DNA of 64,000 bases from Nostoc edaphicum CCNP1411 (GCF_014023275.1 NZ_CP054698.1:1240001-1304000); one strand, 5' to 3'. Shown: positions 42,877 through 53,434, counted from the first letter of the stretch. Program-made: numbers and translations. Notes: a model not told the origin generated them from the sequence alone.

Positions 42877-45528
42877 TTAGCCTTCTGTCGCCTTTTTTTT
42901 CGCAGTGGTCGTTGATGATTTAGCAGTTGACTTAGATTTGGAACTCGTTGATTTACTCGTTTTGCGAGTCGATTTCCCAGTCGATGCCTTAGCTGCTAAC
43001 AAGTTCAGTGCCTCAGCCAGGGTTATATCTTCTACTGTTTGACCTTCTGGGATACTTACATTAGTTTTCCCATGCTTGATGTAAGGGCCATAAGGGCCAT
43101 CGTAGATGTTAATTGTTTCCCCGTCCTCTGGATGCGTACCTAATTCGCGTAAGGCTGCCTTGGACTTGCTGTTGGTGGAACTGCGTCCCTTTTTTGGTTC
43201 GGATAACAATTCCAATGCACGTTCTAAGCTAATTGCCAATACATTATCAGCAGCTTTCAGGGAACGGTAGTCTTTCCCCTCCTTACCTTGGTCATGAACG
43301 ACATAAGGGCCAAAGCGTCCCAAACTTGCTTGGATTTTGCCGCCTGTGACTGGATGAACTCCCAATGTCCGGGGTAGTGCCAATAGACCAACAGCCATTT
43401 CCAGGGTAACGGTTTCTGGGGTGACACCTTTGAGTAGGGAGGCTTGTTTCGGTTTGGGGTTTTCGTCGGTTTTGTCACCTAATTGGACATAAGGCCCATA
43501 AGCGCCAATTTTTACATAAATCGGTTCGCCAGTTTCGGGATGGCGACCTACCTGATCTGGGCCTGTGATTTTTTGCCGCAGCAATACTTCTACCTGTTTG
43601 GGGTCGAGGTCAGCTGGTGTCAGGTCTTTGGGAATTGAGGCGGTGATCACTCCTTCACCATTTTCGACTTCAATATAGGGGCCATATTTACCAATGCGGA
43701 CTTTGGCATCTAGATTTTCCAGTTCCACAGTCCTAGCTTTGGTGGCATCAATTTGACTTTCTCGTTCTTTTACCAGGGTTTCTAGCCCTTTTTCTCCCAA
43801 ATAAAATTGCTGCAAGTATGGTAGCCATTTCGCTTCACCTGTGGCAATGTCATCAAGGGTTTGTTCCATCTTCGAGGTAAAACTGGGGTCAACGATGTCT
43901 GGAAAATGTTTTTCCAGCAAGTCGGTGACGGCGAAAGCGGTGAAGGTGGGAATGAGAGCGTTAGTCACCAAATGGGCATAACCCTTATCGATGATCGTGC
44001 CAATGATGCTGGCGTAGGTACTGGGACGACCGATACCTTCACTTTCTAAGGTTTTTACCAAAGAAGCTTCGGTGTATCTAGCTGGCGGTTGGGTTTCGTG
44101 CCCAACTGCTTCTAAATCTGTACAATTTGGATGATCTCCCACTTTCAGATTCGGCAAAATCACTTCCTGGTCTTCCAGTGCTGCTTCTGGGTCATCTGAA
44201 CCTTCAACGTAAGCACGTAAGTATCCTGGAAATTCAATCCGTTTGCCAGAAGAACGGAATCCAGCATCCTCAACTTGCAATTGCACGGTAATTTGAGTTT
44301 GCCGAGAATCAGCCATTTGACAGGCGACAGTCCGCTTCCAAATCAAATCGTAAATGGCAAGTTCTCGACCGCCTAAAGCAGTTTCTTGGGGGGTGCGGAA
44401 GGTACTACCCGCTGGACGAATTGCTTCGTGTGCCTCTTGTGCGCCTTTGGATTTGGTCGTGTATTGCCGGGGTTGGGGACTGAGGTATTGTTGACCGTAG
44501 AGCTTTTCTACACAACTGCGAGCTGCTGCGATCGCTTGATCTGACAAATGTACCGAATCTGTCCGCATATAGGTAATATACCCTTGCTCGTACAAATTCT
44601 GGGCAACCCGCATTGTGTCACGGGCTGAAAGGCGCAGTTTCCGGTTAGATTCTTGTTGCAGTGTCGAGGTAGTGAACGGTGGCGACGGTTTGCGCGTCAC
44701 TGGGCGTTCCTCAATGTCGTTAACATTCCAGGTTTTCCCAGTTAGGCGTTCCTTGAGCGCTACCGCTTGTTCTTCATTGAGCAACAAGACATTGCGACCT
44801 GCGGTAATTTGTCCGGTCGTGGCGTCAAAATCGCTGCCGTTAGCGATTTTTGTTCCTCCCAATGTGATCAACTGGGCAGCAAAGGGGGTTTTTTCCTTTG
44901 ACAAACTGGCTTTCAAATCCCAGTACGTACCCTCATGGAAAGCGCGGCGTTGGCGTTCTCTAGTGACTAAAAGTCGCACGGCTACAGATTGCACTCGCCC
45001 AGCAGATAATCCCCAGGCGATTTTTTTCCATAGCAGGGGAGACAAGGTATAACCCACCAGCCGATCTAAAATCCGCCGCGTTTCTTGGGCGCGAACCAAC
45101 TGCTCATCAATATTGCGGCAGTTTTTCAGAGCTTTTTTGATCGCTTCTTGGGTAATTTCGTGAAACACCATCCGCTTAGTGGGAACTTTTGGCTTCAGCA
45201 ATTGGTATAAATGCCAACTAATGCTTTCACCTTCCCGGTCTTCGTCCGTTGCCAGAATCAGTTCATCTACATCTTTAAGGGCTTCTTTCAGCTGGGTGAC
45301 AATTTTCTTTTTGTCTTTTGGGACAACATATACCGGTTCAAAGTCGGCGTCCACATTTACCCCTAGCTGCGCCCATGTTTCCCCCTTGACGGCAGCGGGA
45401 ATTTCACTAGCCGACTGGGGTAAGTCACGCACATGACCCATAGACGCCTCCACCCGATAGCCTGCTGGCAGGTAGTTGCGAATGGTACGAGCTTTGGTTG
45501 GAGATTCGACGATGACGAGAGTTGACAT
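42877..45528 (-). CDS. topA: DNA topoisomerase I
   Basis: A type IA topoisomerase that relaxes negatively supercoiled DNA. Toprim domain starts at once ([18 protein letters not shown]), with Glu and Asp of the metal site in [19 protein letters not shown]. The active-site Tyr lies near residue 320 in the segment [20 protein letters not shown]. PxR-type DNA-binding region HEAIRPAGS is present. The C-terminal third (about 590-830) has repeated GPYI/GPYV motifs ([42 protein letters not shown]). They match the Cys-less zinc-ribbon-like repeats of cyanobacterial topA. The tail is Lys/Ser/Thr-rich and low in complexity ([14 protein letters not shown]). Full length; ATG at 45528. Confidence 0.96.
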   Translation of the reverse strand: MSTLVIVESPTKARTIRNYLPAGYRVEASMGHVRDLPQSASEIPAAVKGETWAQLGVNVDADFEPVYVVPKDKKKIVTQLKEALKDVDELILATDEDREGESISWHLYQLLKPKVPTKRMVFHEITQEAIKKALKNCRNIDEQLVRAQETRRILDRLVGYTLSPLLWKKIAWGLSAGRVQSVAVRLLVTRERQRRAFHEGTYWDLKASLSKEKTPFAAQLITLGGTKIANGSDFDATTGQITAGRNVLLLNEEQAVALKERLTGKTWNVNDIEERPVTRKPSPPFTTSTLQQESNRKLRLSARDTMRVAQNLYEQGYITYMRTDSVHLSDQAIAAARSCVEKLYGQQYLSPQPRQYTTKSKGAQEAHEAIRPAGSTFRTPQETALGGRELAIYDLIWKRTVACQMADSRQTQITVQLQVEDAGFRSSGKRIEFPGYLRAYVEGSDDPEAALEDQEVILPNLKVGDHPNCTDLEAVGHETQPPARYTEASLVKTLESEGIGRPSTYASIIGTIIDKGYAHLVTNALIPTFTAFAVTDLLEKHFPDIVDPSFTSKMEQTLDDIATGEAKWLPYLQQFYLGEKGLETLVKERESQIDATKARTVELENLDAKVRIGKYGPYIEVENGEGVITASIPKDLTPADLDPKQVEVLLRQKITGPDQVGRHPETGEPIYVKIGAYGPYVQLGDKTDENPKPKQASLLKGVTPETVTLEMAVGLLALPRTLGVHPVTGGKIQASLGRFGPYVVHDQGKEGKDYRSLKAADNVLAISLERALELLSEPKKGRSSTNSKSKAALRELGTHPEDGETINIYDGPYGPYIKHGKTNVSIPEGQTVEDITLAEALNLLAAKASTGKSTRKTSKSTSSKSKSTAKSSTTTAKKKATEG

Positions 45529-46041
45529 GGAAATTTCAATAAAAAGAAGAGCTACTAAGCCAAACAGTCAAATTGAGGTAACTTTTGCAAATTGTCAAGA
45601 TAAAAAGTCACGCTTAGGGCGGTGATTTAATCCTCACATAAACTGCCTGCTTGGGAGAAAATCCGCTGAACTTAATGCCCAGTCTGTCCCAGAGGATAAA
45701 TGAGGGTAGGCTGGGTCTGAATTTCCAGCTATTTCAATCTTTAACTTATCTAACGCATAATTGGCGACTACAGTTTTTAAAATATCTTTTAATTGGGGAA
45801 TTGGGCATGGGGCATTGGGCATGGAAGATGAGAAAGCAAGGAACAGGGAGACAAGGGGACAAGGTGACTTGAGTGAGTACTTGTAACAAGTCTTTCTCCT
45901 TATCCTCTTAACAACACCCAATCCCCTATGCCCTATGCCCAATTCCCAATGCCCCACTTGAATAGAGCTTGTGCCAAAATTAAACCAAACTTGAGAGCAA
46001 AAGCGAACTGGGGTTTGTACCCATGTCAGGAAAGCAAAACC

Positions 46042-46335
46042 ATGAAACCAATTCGTCAGGGTGATGTTATCTTACTACCTGTGCAGCAGGTTGAAGGACA
46101 AAAAATACCTCACTTAACTTTGGCAGAAGGCGAAGTTACGGGGCATAAGCATCGTATTACTGAGGGAAACGCCGAATTATACGAGAAAGATAGCACACTC
46201 TACTTGCGTGTGTTTTCAGAGTCGGCATTGCTAGCTCATGAGGAGCATAAAGCTATTTCTATTCCCCAAGGTGACTGGATGGTGAAAATTCAACGGGAAT
46301 ACGAGCCTGAAGGTTGGCGATATGTCGCTGATTGA
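46042..46335 (+). CDS. Small beta-rich protein paired with a DUF6745 gene
   Basis: About 97 residues from MKPIRQGDVILLPVQQVEGQ, with HLTLAEGEVTGHKHRIT and DSTLYLRVFSESALLAHEEH. The composition is beta-rich, resembling a small barrel, and the GHKHRI and EEHK segments are His-rich. aggaaag precedes the ATG. It overlaps the start of the DUF6745 gene by 14 bases, so the two are translationally coupled. Such pairs occur in cyanobacteria; function unknown. The longer frame starting at 45928 runs through a repeat-rich spacer and is not used. Confidence 0.78.
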   Translation: MKPIRQGDVILLPVQQVEGQKIPHLTLAEGEVTGHKHRITEGNAELYEKDSTLYLRVFSESALLAHEEHKAISIPQGDWMVKIQREYEPEGWRYVAD

Positions 46336-47584
46336 AAAGTTAACGCCTGAGCAAGAGGCTTTGATTCCAGTTTATCGGGAGAAGTGGAGAGCGATCGCAC
46401 TTTCAACTGAACGGATTGAGCGAGACAAAGCTGCTGAAGCCTTAAAAGTTGCTTATGCTGCCTTTGGCTTTGAAGTACCTGAGATTATTTTTTGTGATAG
46501 TCCGTATGCTGCTTTCAGTAAGATATTTCTAGATAAAATTGACCATCAGAATGACCAATTGAGAAAAAAACTTGAATTCTCAATTATTAGTAGATTAAAT
46601 AAATCATTTCTAAGCCGTAAAAAATCATTTATAAGCAGCCGAATAAAACAGCAAAAAGTATTTCAGCCTCTCCCAGAACCGCTCGTTAAACAAATAGTAT
46701 TTTCTCATGAATTAACAGAGTCATCAATATTTCAGGGACTACCATATATACCAGATAATATATACGAGGCTCTTTTCTTGGAATTAGATAGTAACGGTTG
46801 GGATGACGGACATAGACTCTTCTATAGACATCTAAAGCCCGAACTCCTAATCAAAATCAACGAAAGGTTACAAAATCAATATTGGAGAAAATTAGCGAAC
46901 CGGATTGGAAAGCGATTAAGAGCTTCTCTAAAAACACGTTTAGAATCTGATATAACGGACGTTTATGATAAATGCTGGCAACCAGATAAAAAGGCTACAT
47001 CAACTAGTGTATTAAATTTTTCTTTTAAAGTATTAAATTTTGATTATGATGTAAAAAAATTCCAGCACTATCAATCACTAATTATAGAATGTGGCTGGAT
47101 CTTTGCTTTTGAAAAAGTAGCAATTATATGCGATCGCCCACTTCACTTACGCTTTGACAATCAAAATCGCCTCCACGCTGAAGGCGAACCCGCTATTGAA
47201 TTTACTGATGGATATAGCCTCTACTCCTACCACGGCGTAACTTTGCCTGAAAAATACGGTAAAATCCATCCGCAGCGATGGCAATCTCAATGGCTTTTAT
47301 CGGAGGAAAATGCCGAACTACGCCGAGTGTTAATTCAGGGCATTGGTTACGCTAAAATTTGTCAAGAATTACAAGCAATTGAATTAGATTTTTGGAAAGA
47401 ATATACTCTATTAAAAATAGATAATGATGTAGATGAAGAACCAATTTACTTATTAAAAATGACTTGCCCTAGTACAGGGTTTATTCACGCCTTGCGAGTT
47501 CCACCAAATATGAACTCAGCGCGTGAAGCAATTCGCTGGGTAAATTGGGGCGTAGATCCAGAAGAATTTGGTGTGCAAACATAA
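46322..47584 (+). CDS. DUF6745-domain protein
   Basis: A 420-residue soluble protein of the DUF6745 family. It opens with KLTPEQEALIPVYREKWRAI and ends with a conserved region: the RPLHLRFDNQNRLHAEGEPA and YSLYSYHGVTLPEKYGKIHP segments and SAREAIRWVNWGVDPEEF. The family is often found with a small upstream partner, as here (14-base overlap). The middle (about 90-230) is a helical, lysine-rich and variable region (including SFLSRKKSFISSRIKQQK). Role unknown; a recognition or adaptor role is speculation. ATG at 46322 lies within the end of the upstream gene. Confidence 0.83.
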   Translation: MSLIEKLTPEQEALIPVYREKWRAIALSTERIERDKAAEALKVAYAAFGFEVPEIIFCDSPYAAFSKIFLDKIDHQNDQLRKKLEFSIISRLNKSFLSRKKSFISSRIKQQKVFQPLPEPLVKQIVFSHELTESSIFQGLPYIPDNIYEALFLELDSNGWDDGHRLFYRHLKPELLIKINERLQNQYWRKLANRIGKRLRASLKTRLESDITDVYDKCWQPDKKATSTSVLNFSFKVLNFDYDVKKFQHYQSLIIECGWIFAFEKVAIICDRPLHLRFDNQNRLHAEGEPAIEFTDGYSLYSYHGVTLPEKYGKIHPQRWQSQWLLSEENAELRRVLIQGIGYAKICQELQAIELDFWKEYTLLKIDNDVDEEPIYLLKMTCPSTGFIHALRVPPNMNSAREAIRWVNWGVDPEEFGVQT

Positions 47585-47616
47585 TTACTTAAAGGACTTC
47601 CCCATTTAGAAATTGT

Positions 47617-48309
47617 TCAACGATGGCTACCCAATTTCTTGATAAAATCTTCATGTTCAGCAGACTGCAAACCTGCTTGTAAAACCTTCAAGACACCCTG
47701 CATATTACCTGCTAATAATTCTGTCGCCGCTAACCACAACCCTGGAAATACCCGACTTCGCAAAACGCCTTCATTGTCAGGTACTAATTCTAGATATTCA
47801 CCCTGTTCCAGAGAAAACCAAGTCAATTTTTGATCTAAAACTTGCCAAACAATATATTCTTTGACACCGTTGCGACGATAAGCCTGTTTTTTGCCATGAA
47901 GATCGATAGCCGCACTACTAGCAGCAATTTCCACAACTAACTCTGGCGCACCTTCAATATAATCATCTTCACTCAGCCGCGTTTGACCACCTGCTTCCGG
48001 TTCAATCAACAGAACAACATCGGGTTGAGGTTCGTTATCTAAGTCTAAGCGGACGGTAGGTTCAATTCCCAAGGCTACACCAGGAGTTGCAGCTTCGTAA
48101 GTACCAAGGCATGTCAAAATCCAACCATGCGGTTGACCGTGACTTCGGAAACGCAGAGCAGCTGGCATGAGATAGACAATCCCTTCGATTAATTCAGCTT
48201 TTTTCAGGTTAGGGGTGGCATTGTAGCGACGCTCAAATTCGTAGCGGGTGAGTTTGTCGCCATTTTCCAAAGGAGGAATTGTCGAAGGCTGGGAGGGTGT
48301 TTTCACCAT
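47617..48309 (-). CDS. Uma2-family (DUF820) putative endonuclease, second copy
   Basis: A 230-residue Uma2 protein. It has the family marks GDKLTRYEFERRYNATPNLK, LGIEPTVRLDLDNEPQPDVV (predicted catalytic Asp in DNEPQPDV), EGAPELVVEIAASSAAIDLH (predicted Glu) and VKEYIVWQVLDQKLTWF. It is only distantly similar to the copy at 8.2-8.8 kb, so the two are not a recent duplicate. Role unknown. Convergent with the DUF6745 gene upstream, and behind it a family E repeat. Confidence 0.9.
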   Translation of the reverse strand: MVKTPSQPSTIPPLENGDKLTRYEFERRYNATPNLKKAELIEGIVYLMPAALRFRSHGQPHGWILTCLGTYEAATPGVALGIEPTVRLDLDNEPQPDVVLLIEPEAGGQTRLSEDDYIEGAPELVVEIAASSAAIDLHGKKQAYRRNGVKEYIVWQVLDQKLTWFSLEQGEYLELVPDNEGVLRSRVFPGLWLAATELLAGNMQGVLKVLQAGLQSAEHEDFIKKLGSHR

Positions 48310-48393
48310 AATTGTTGTGAAAATGAGCTTGTGTACATCCTAGCGAATTAGGTAAAAACGCAACCGACTAGGGAAGGAGAGATTATTGAAGAA

Positions 48394-48513
48394 GAATTCA
48401 GAAGTCAGAATTCAGGAATCAGAATCACTCTTTGTGGGGATTCAGACTCGCCACTGATAGCGGAGAGAGTACAGGATTCATTCTGAATTCTGACTCCTGA
48501 CTCCTGAATTCTG
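48394..48513. repeat. Inverted-repeat element (family E), copy 2
   Basis: Left arm gaattcagaagtcagaattc and right arm tgactcctgactcctgaatt with a centre including cactgatagcgga (the same as in the 20.6-kb copy). It is a non-coding mobile or structural repeat. The rest of the 48310-48896 gap holds the chlB promoter region; I see no other gene. Confidence 0.7.
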
Positions 48514-48896
48514 TTTGAACATTAAGATTTTTTTACAAAAATAACAGGTAATGTTGTTTAAATTGATAGCTGTATCCCAAGCAGTAACTATATTTCAGCT
48601 ATATCGTCTCTCCTAAAACCCGCAACAAACCTTATTTTTTTTCAGCCAGCATGTTTGAGAAAATCAGAAACGATTTAATAATTAAAGACTTATAAGTAGA
48701 TCGGCTGAATTAAATGTAAGACCTCTCTCCAAACCTCTCTCCTTGGCTTTAATCCTACTCCCCTTTCCCTGCTAACGGCAGATGTGCGATGCCTACGGCG
48801 GTAAAATACGCACCGAAGGGGTTGATGGTGAAGTCCATCTTATATTTTTTTACGCCCACTTACTTAGTTATTAGAGTTGAAAAGGGAGACACAAAC

Positions 48897-50423
48897 ATGA
48901 AATTAGCTTACTGGATGTATGCTGGCCCAGCCCACATCGGCACTCTGCGAATCGCTAGTTCTTTTAAAAATGTTCATGCGATCATGCACGCTCCTATTGG
49001 CGATGACTACTTTAATGTCATGCGCTCCATGCTATCGCGGGAGAGGGATTTTACTCCGGTGACAACCAGTGTGGTTGACCGCAACGTTTTGGCACGCGGT
49101 TCCCAAGAGAAGGTGGTAGATAACATTGTCCGCAAGGATGCCGAGGAACACCCAGATTTGATTGTGTTAACTCCCACCTGCACCTCCAGTATTTTGCAAG
49201 AGGATCTACACAACTTTGTCGAACGGGCGCAGTTGGAAGCGAAAGGGGACGTAATGCTGGCGGATGTAAACCACTACCGCTACAACGAACTGCAAGCCGC
49301 CGATCGCACTCTGGATCAAATTGTCCAATACTACATCGAAAAAGCTCGGAAACGGGGCGAATTACCAGAGGGCAAAACAGCAAAACCCTCGGTGAACATT
49401 ATCGGTACTACCACCCTCGGTTTCCACAACAATCACGACTGCACCGAACTAAAACGGCTGATGGCTGATTTGGGTATTGAGGTAAATACCTTAATTCCTG
49501 AAGGTGCTTCGGTAAATGACTTGAAAAAGATGTCCCAAGCCTGGTTTAACCTGGTGCCTTACCGTGAACTCGGTTTGACCACCGCCCGTTACCTGGAAGA
49601 ACAATTTGGCACACCTTATATAGACATTACTCCAATGGGTGTAGTGGAAACTGCCCGTTGTATTCGCAAGATTCAGCAGGTAATTAATGCTCAAGGTGCA
49701 GAAGTTGACTACGAAAACTTCATCAATGAGCAAACCCTCCATGTGTCTCAGGCTGCTTGGTTCTCCCGTTCGATTGACTGTCAAAACTTGACTGGCAAAA
49801 AAGCTGTGGTCTTTGGTGACAATACCCACGCCGCCGCCATTACTAAGATTTTGGTGCGAGAAATGGGGATTCATGTTGTTTGGGCTGGTACTTACTGTAA
49901 ATATGATGCAGATTGGTTCCGCGAACAAGTGAGCGAGTATTGTGATGAAGTGCTAATTTCCGAAGATCATGGTGCAATTGGGGATGCGATCGCTCGTGTC
50001 GAACCCTCTGCCATTTTCGGCACCCAAATGGAACGCCACGTTGGTAAACGTTTGGATATTCCCTGCGGCGTAATTGCAGCACCAATCCACGTCCAAAACT
50101 TCCCCATTGGTTACAAACCATTTATGGGTTACGAAGGCACTAATCAGATTACAGATTTGATCTACAATTCCTTCACTTTGGGAATGGAAGATCACCTGTT
50201 AGAAATCTTCGGTGGTCATGATACCAAAGAAGTTATTACTAGAGGAATTTCTGCTGATTCTGATTTGAATTGGACAAAAGATGGTCAAGCAGAATTGAAT
50301 AAGATTCCGGGATTTGTTCGCGGCAAAGTGAAGCGTAATACTGAAAAATTTGCCCGCGATCGCGGTTTCAAGGAAATCAACGCCGAGGTGTTGTACGCCG
50401 CGAAGGAAGCTGTTGGGGCTTAA
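48897..50423 (+). CDS. chlB: Light-independent protochlorophyllide reductase subunit B (DPOR ChlB)
   Basis: The catalytic ChlN-ChlB component of the dark-operative enzyme that reduces protochlorophyllide to chlorophyllide, fed by ChlL. The N-terminus [20 protein letters not shown] and the following [20 protein letters not shown] are characteristic. Conserved residues include the Cys of [14 protein letters not shown] and the Asp/His-rich [10 protein letters not shown]. The C-terminus ends in [20 protein letters not shown]. With the start at 48897 (gggag at good spacing) it has 508 residues, the family norm. ChlN and ChlL are not in the window, so the subunits are split in this genome. Confidence 0.97.
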   Translation: MKLAYWMYAGPAHIGTLRIASSFKNVHAIMHAPIGDDYFNVMRSMLSRERDFTPVTTSVVDRNVLARGSQEKVVDNIVRKDAEEHPDLIVLTPTCTSSILQEDLHNFVERAQLEAKGDVMLADVNHYRYNELQAADRTLDQIVQYYIEKARKRGELPEGKTAKPSVNIIGTTTLGFHNNHDCTELKRLMADLGIEVNTLIPEGASVNDLKKMSQAWFNLVPYRELGLTTARYLEEQFGTPYIDITPMGVVETARCIRKIQQVINAQGAEVDYENFINEQTLHVSQAAWFSRSIDCQNLTGKKAVVFGDNTHAAAITKILVREMGIHVVWAGTYCKYDADWFREQVSEYCDEVLISEDHGAIGDAIARVEPSAIFGTQMERHVGKRLDIPCGVIAAPIHVQNFPIGYKPFMGYEGTNQITDLIYNSFTLGMEDHLLEIFGGHDTKEVITRGISADSDLNWTKDGQAELNKIPGFVRGKVKRNTEKFARDRGFKEINAEVLYAAKEAVGA

Positions 50424-50468
50424 TGATAATTTAGTTATCAGCTATAAAACTGATGGCTAGAATTCCCT

Positions 50469-50501
50469 AGAAGAGTGTTTCTTTCAAAGAACACTCTTCT
50501 A
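50469..50501 (+). terminator. Hairpin terminator of chlB
   Basis: tagaagagtgtt and aacactcttcta form a 12-bp perfect stem around a ttctttcaaag-type loop. The following bases cttatt are a weak U-tract. Confidence 0.7.
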
Positions 50502-50605
50502 CTTATTATCAAAAAATTTTACTGGACAAACTAATTGATTAAAAATTAAATGTTTATGATCAGCAATCAATTACCTAGCAGTCCTAACGAAAATCGACTA
50601 TACAC

Positions 50606-50706
50606 CAATACAGTTCAGATAAGACCAAAACACTTGTAGAGACGGCGATTTATCGCGTCTTGAAAACCCAAAATTTTTGCCAGCCGCCCTTAACTGAACC
50701 GTATTG
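50606..50706. mobile_element. MITE-like element (family C) with 10-bp target duplication
   Basis: A 101-bp element with inverted ends caatacagttcagataag and ttaactgaaccgtattg, flanked by perfect direct repeats gactatacac (50596-50605 and 50707-50716). The internal gagacggcgatttatcgcgt is shared with the 30163 and 37416 copies. No coding capacity. Clean evidence of insertion. Confidence 0.9.
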
Positions 50707-50845
50707 GACTATACACCAGATTAATTACGACTTTAAAAATAGTTCAGTTCATCGGTTATTTTATTGTAATCGTTTTTTATCTTGTCATATTTTCAATCTT
50801 TAGGTCAACCTTCAGTTTTGGTGGATTTAATATAATAGTCTTTGC

Positions 50846-51038
50846 ATATCCCTCTTCTGTCACTTTCCGGGAAAGTGATCGCTAGAAGCCTCATGAGGCA
50901 ATCAATACAAGCTATACTATTAGAAAAAAATAGGACTTGTATTTGTTATTAGAAAATAATCGCGCAATCGCTTGTTATACAAAAGCTCTAGATTTTAGAA
51001 AAGGCAAATGTTTTCGGAGAGTGACAGAAGAGGGATAT
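50846..51038. mobile_element. 193-bp inverted-repeat element, family F
   Basis: Ends atatccctcttctgtcactt and gtgacagaagagggatat are inverted copies. Inside is a short palindrome (tttccgggaaagtg) and the beginning of a 69-codon frame (50937-51146) that crosses the right end and is probably not a gene. Seen only once in the window. Confidence 0.65.
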
Positions 51039-51253
51039 TTAATTTATGTAGGGGTTATCTGCATTGTTATAAATATATTTACAGCAGTATTGATAGCAAT
51101 CATCGATCTTTTAAGCCGTATAGAAAGGAATACAAGGTCTGAATAATAACATTTAGCAATAATTTCACGTAATAGAATATAAATCTAGTACAGCACCAAT
51201 AAATTTAATTGCGATCGCGGAGGTGTCATAAGCATCTTCTTTGGATGCAACTT

Positions 51254-51899
51254 ATGAAAATTTTGTTGGTAGAGGATGACGTATTACTGAGTACAGCACT
51301 CTTCGAGTTGTTGAGTGCAAATTGTTATACTATCGATATCGCAAGCAATGGGCAAGCTGGATTAGAACTAGCACTATCGACTGAATATGAGTTGATTTTG
51401 CTGGACTGGTTAATTCCAAAACTGGATGGCATTAGCTTATGCCGGCAACTGCGATCGCAAGGCTACCGTAAATCTATTCTGTTGCTAACTGGGAAAAATT
51501 CTAATGCAGACATTGTTGCTGGGTTAGATACCGGAGCAGATGATTACGTCATTAAGCCATTCAACCCAGAAGCATTACTAAGCCAGAATTCGCTCTTTAT
51601 GACGACGCAATGAGGCAATCTCATCATCCACGTTAACCTGGGGAAATCTCTGTTTAGATCCAAGTGCCGGCAGAGTCGCTTGTAATGAGCAGGAAATTAC
51701 CCTCACAGCAAGAGAATACAAACTGCTGAAATTGTTTTTGCAAAACCCAGATCGGATCTTTAGTCGTGCAAGCCTGCTGTTACTTCCACTGCTCAAAGCG
51801 TCCACTGTCGAAGAAGTGCGGCATTTTCTAAAGTGCGATCGCGTCACTATACAAACAAAACCCACGGACGTGGGTTTCAAATTCTTTGAGTCCGCGTAG
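51254..51899 (+). pseudogene. Broken OmpR-type response regulator fused to a GAF-domain scrap
   Basis: ATG at 51254 begins a good receiver domain: MKILLVEDDVLLSTALFELL, phosphoacceptor Asp in ELILLDWLIPKLDGISLC, and ADDYVIKPFNPEALL with the conserved Lys. One extra base near 51581 shifts the frame, and a TGA lies at 51600-51602. The displaced +1 frame resumes as RRNEAISSSTLTWGNLCLDP and the winged-helix DNA-binding start EITLTAREYKLLKLFLQNPD. After FSRASLL the sequence switches to STVEEVRHFLKCDRV, typical of the start of a phytochrome-like GAF domain, and then to a hairpin repeat (cccacggacgtggg). So the gene is broken by a frameshift, a stop and a deletion junction. Confidence 0.82.
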
Positions 51900-51978
51900 A
51901 TTCTCTCATTGATGTCAACAGGCGATCAGAAAATCCTTGTTGACACAACAAGGTGAAATGCTCCTGTAGTATGCATCC

Positions 51979-52422
51979 CTACTCCCAATACTTTTCGGTT
52001 AAGGTGGAAAAGGGAACTATGGATGGTGAAAACATTTTCAGTGATGGATAAAATTCTAACCTCGCTGCATAATCATCTGTTTGTGATACTTCCAGTTCAA
52101 TTGTTGGATGCTCTTTTTCATCAAAAAGCAACTGGATTTGATAATGTGTCCAGAATTGCTCACCTAGTTCATCTTCTAATTCAAAAAGACGTTCTTCATC
52201 GCCCCATATATTCGACCAAAGGACTATCTTATTAGCCCGAAACTGATTTTGACCTGTTGTATCTGCAATTACAAAATATGCTTCGACATTTAAATCAAAT
52301 CCCAAGTCATCGACCTCTATCTCTGCTAGCTGACAGTTAACCACTATTAAGGTATCTGGGTTAACGTTGACTACCTCTTCTTGGCGCTTTAATAATTCTT
52401 GAAGCACGAAATCAGGCAACAA
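51979..52422 (-). CDS. Hypothetical protein, second gene of a small pair
   Basis: A 147-residue acidic soluble protein (MLPDFVLQELLKRQEEVVNV, then VNCQLAEIEVDDLGFDLNVE and the closing FSTLTEKYWE). It has alternating hydrophobic strands (LIVVNCQLAEIEV, VEAYFVIADT, IQLLFDEKEH) and no membrane segment. It begins 13 bp behind the upstream small gene, so they are probably co-transcribed. No family recognised. Confidence 0.7.
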   Translation of the reverse strand: MLPDFVLQELLKRQEEVVNVNPDTLIVVNCQLAEIEVDDLGFDLNVEAYFVIADTTGQNQFRANKIVLWSNIWGDEERLFELEDELGEQFWTHYQIQLLFDEKEHPTIELEVSQTDDYAARLEFYPSLKMFSPSIVPFSTLTEKYWE

Positions 52423-52435
52423 CTGGGAACTTTGC

Positions 52436-52594
52436 TCAAGTAGGATTTTTTTGAGTTTCTGGGGAATAACGAGTTTTTAATTCTTGCGTGATTAAAGTTA
52501 AAATATCTTCACTATCTAAAATGACAACTATCTTTTTATCTGCGGGATTAAGGAAACTTCCTTGATTAAGATTGATGGGTTTTTTAATTGGCAT
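52436..52594 (-). CDS. Small protein upstream of the 52.0-kb gene
   Basis: About 52 residues from MPIKKPINLNQGSFLNPADK to TRYSPETQKNPT; the central KKIVVILDSEDILTLITQEL is a predicted strand-helix pair. ATG at 52594 has aaggattta upstream; the longer frame to 52633 adds an unlikely 13-residue leader. It may be the partner of the next gene. Function unknown. The 52.6-52.9 kb gap downstream of the DUF1772 gene shows no other gene. Confidence 0.6.
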   Translation of the reverse strand: MPIKKPINLNQGSFLNPADKKIVVILDSEDILTLITQELKTRYSPETQKNPT

Positions 52595-52933
52595 AGTTTT
52601 GTTAAATCCTTTTAATGCGATCAGATAATTCACAAATCAAGCTAAAACGAAGGTAAGGAAGAAATATCACTGATTTTTCAGTTCTATGTTTTACCGAAGA
52701 AAGGCAGAGGGGAGTTCTTGCTGAAGGCAGAAGGAAGAAAATACAATTTTTGCCCTCTGCCAAAAGGGTTTAGAGCAAGTAAATTTATTTATGAAAAAAA
52801 ATAAAAATATTTTTTTCGAGGCCGCAGCGCAAGGAAAAATACGTCCTTATTAAATCCCCTAAATTTATTTATGGGGATTCCAACTGAGCCTCCTGCCTTC
52901 TTCACCCTACCTTTACTGTGATACTTAACATTT

Positions 52934-53434
52934 CTATTGCACTGTTTGCTTACAGAGCGCACTCGTCAGCAATGCTGCTGCCCCAAACGCTGCTATCGTC
53001 CGAACATGGTTCCAGAGCGTCCAGGTGGTCAGATATCTAGCCCACAAGTCTGCACCCTCAGTGCTATCTGGTTTGGCGATCGCCAGGGCATCATTCAGCG
53101 GCACATTGAAGGCGATCGTCACCACAACAGTGCCAACTAGATAAAGTAGGCTACCAATTAGTAAGTAAACAGCATCGGGTTGATGCCACTTTGACAGCGA
53201 GGTGATCGCCAGAAAGAGGCAAGCCAAAGCCGTTCCAAACAGCGCCATCATAAACAATGGATTGATCGCTGTGATATTAATCGATTGCATGGCGGACATG
53301 CCTTCTCTTGGCTGAAGTCGAGCAAGAGCATTCATTACAAAAGTCGAGAAAGCAAAGAAGACTCCCGCCACAAGTCCGCAGCCCAAGGCAGTGAAAAGTT
53401 TCAATGCAAAAAGTAAGTGGTCAGCAGTTGTCAT
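52934..53434 (-). CDS. DUF1772-family membrane protein (anthrone oxygenase-like)
   Basis: A 166-residue membrane protein with four hydrophobic segments. They are FTALGCGLVAGVFFAFSTFV, INPLFMMALFGTALACLFLA, YLLIGSLLYLVGTVVVTIAF and the C-terminal AAFGAAALLTSALC. The conserved NVPLNDAL in the middle and the Trp-rich TTWTLWNHVRT fit the DUF1772 family. Some fungal members are anthrone oxygenases, but the bacterial role is unknown. It directly abuts the upstream small frame (53435). Confidence 0.85.
   Translation of the reverse strand: MTTADHLLFALKLFTALGCGLVAGVFFAFSTFVMNALARLQPREGMSAMQSINITAINPLFMMALFGTALACLFLAITSLSKWHQPDAVYLLIGSLLYLVGTVVVTIAFNVPLNDALAIAKPDSTEGADLWARYLTTWTLWNHVRTIAAFGAAALLTSALCKQTVQ

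Noticed and set aside
43861..45436. Long plus-strand frames opposite topA
   Set aside because: They are antisense shadows of the topA coding sequence; motifs for topoisomerase I on the minus strand are unambiguous.
45634..45957. 107-codon minus-strand frame upstream of the DUF6745 pair
   Set aside because: Its sequence is dominated by repeated ttgggcatggggca units and has no protein-like features.
49051..50195. Minus-strand frames inside chlB
   Set aside because: Antisense shadows of a well-conserved gene.
50937..51146. 69-codon frame with one hydrophobic stretch
   Set aside because: It crosses the right inverted end of the family F element and starts at TTG; probably repeat-derived.
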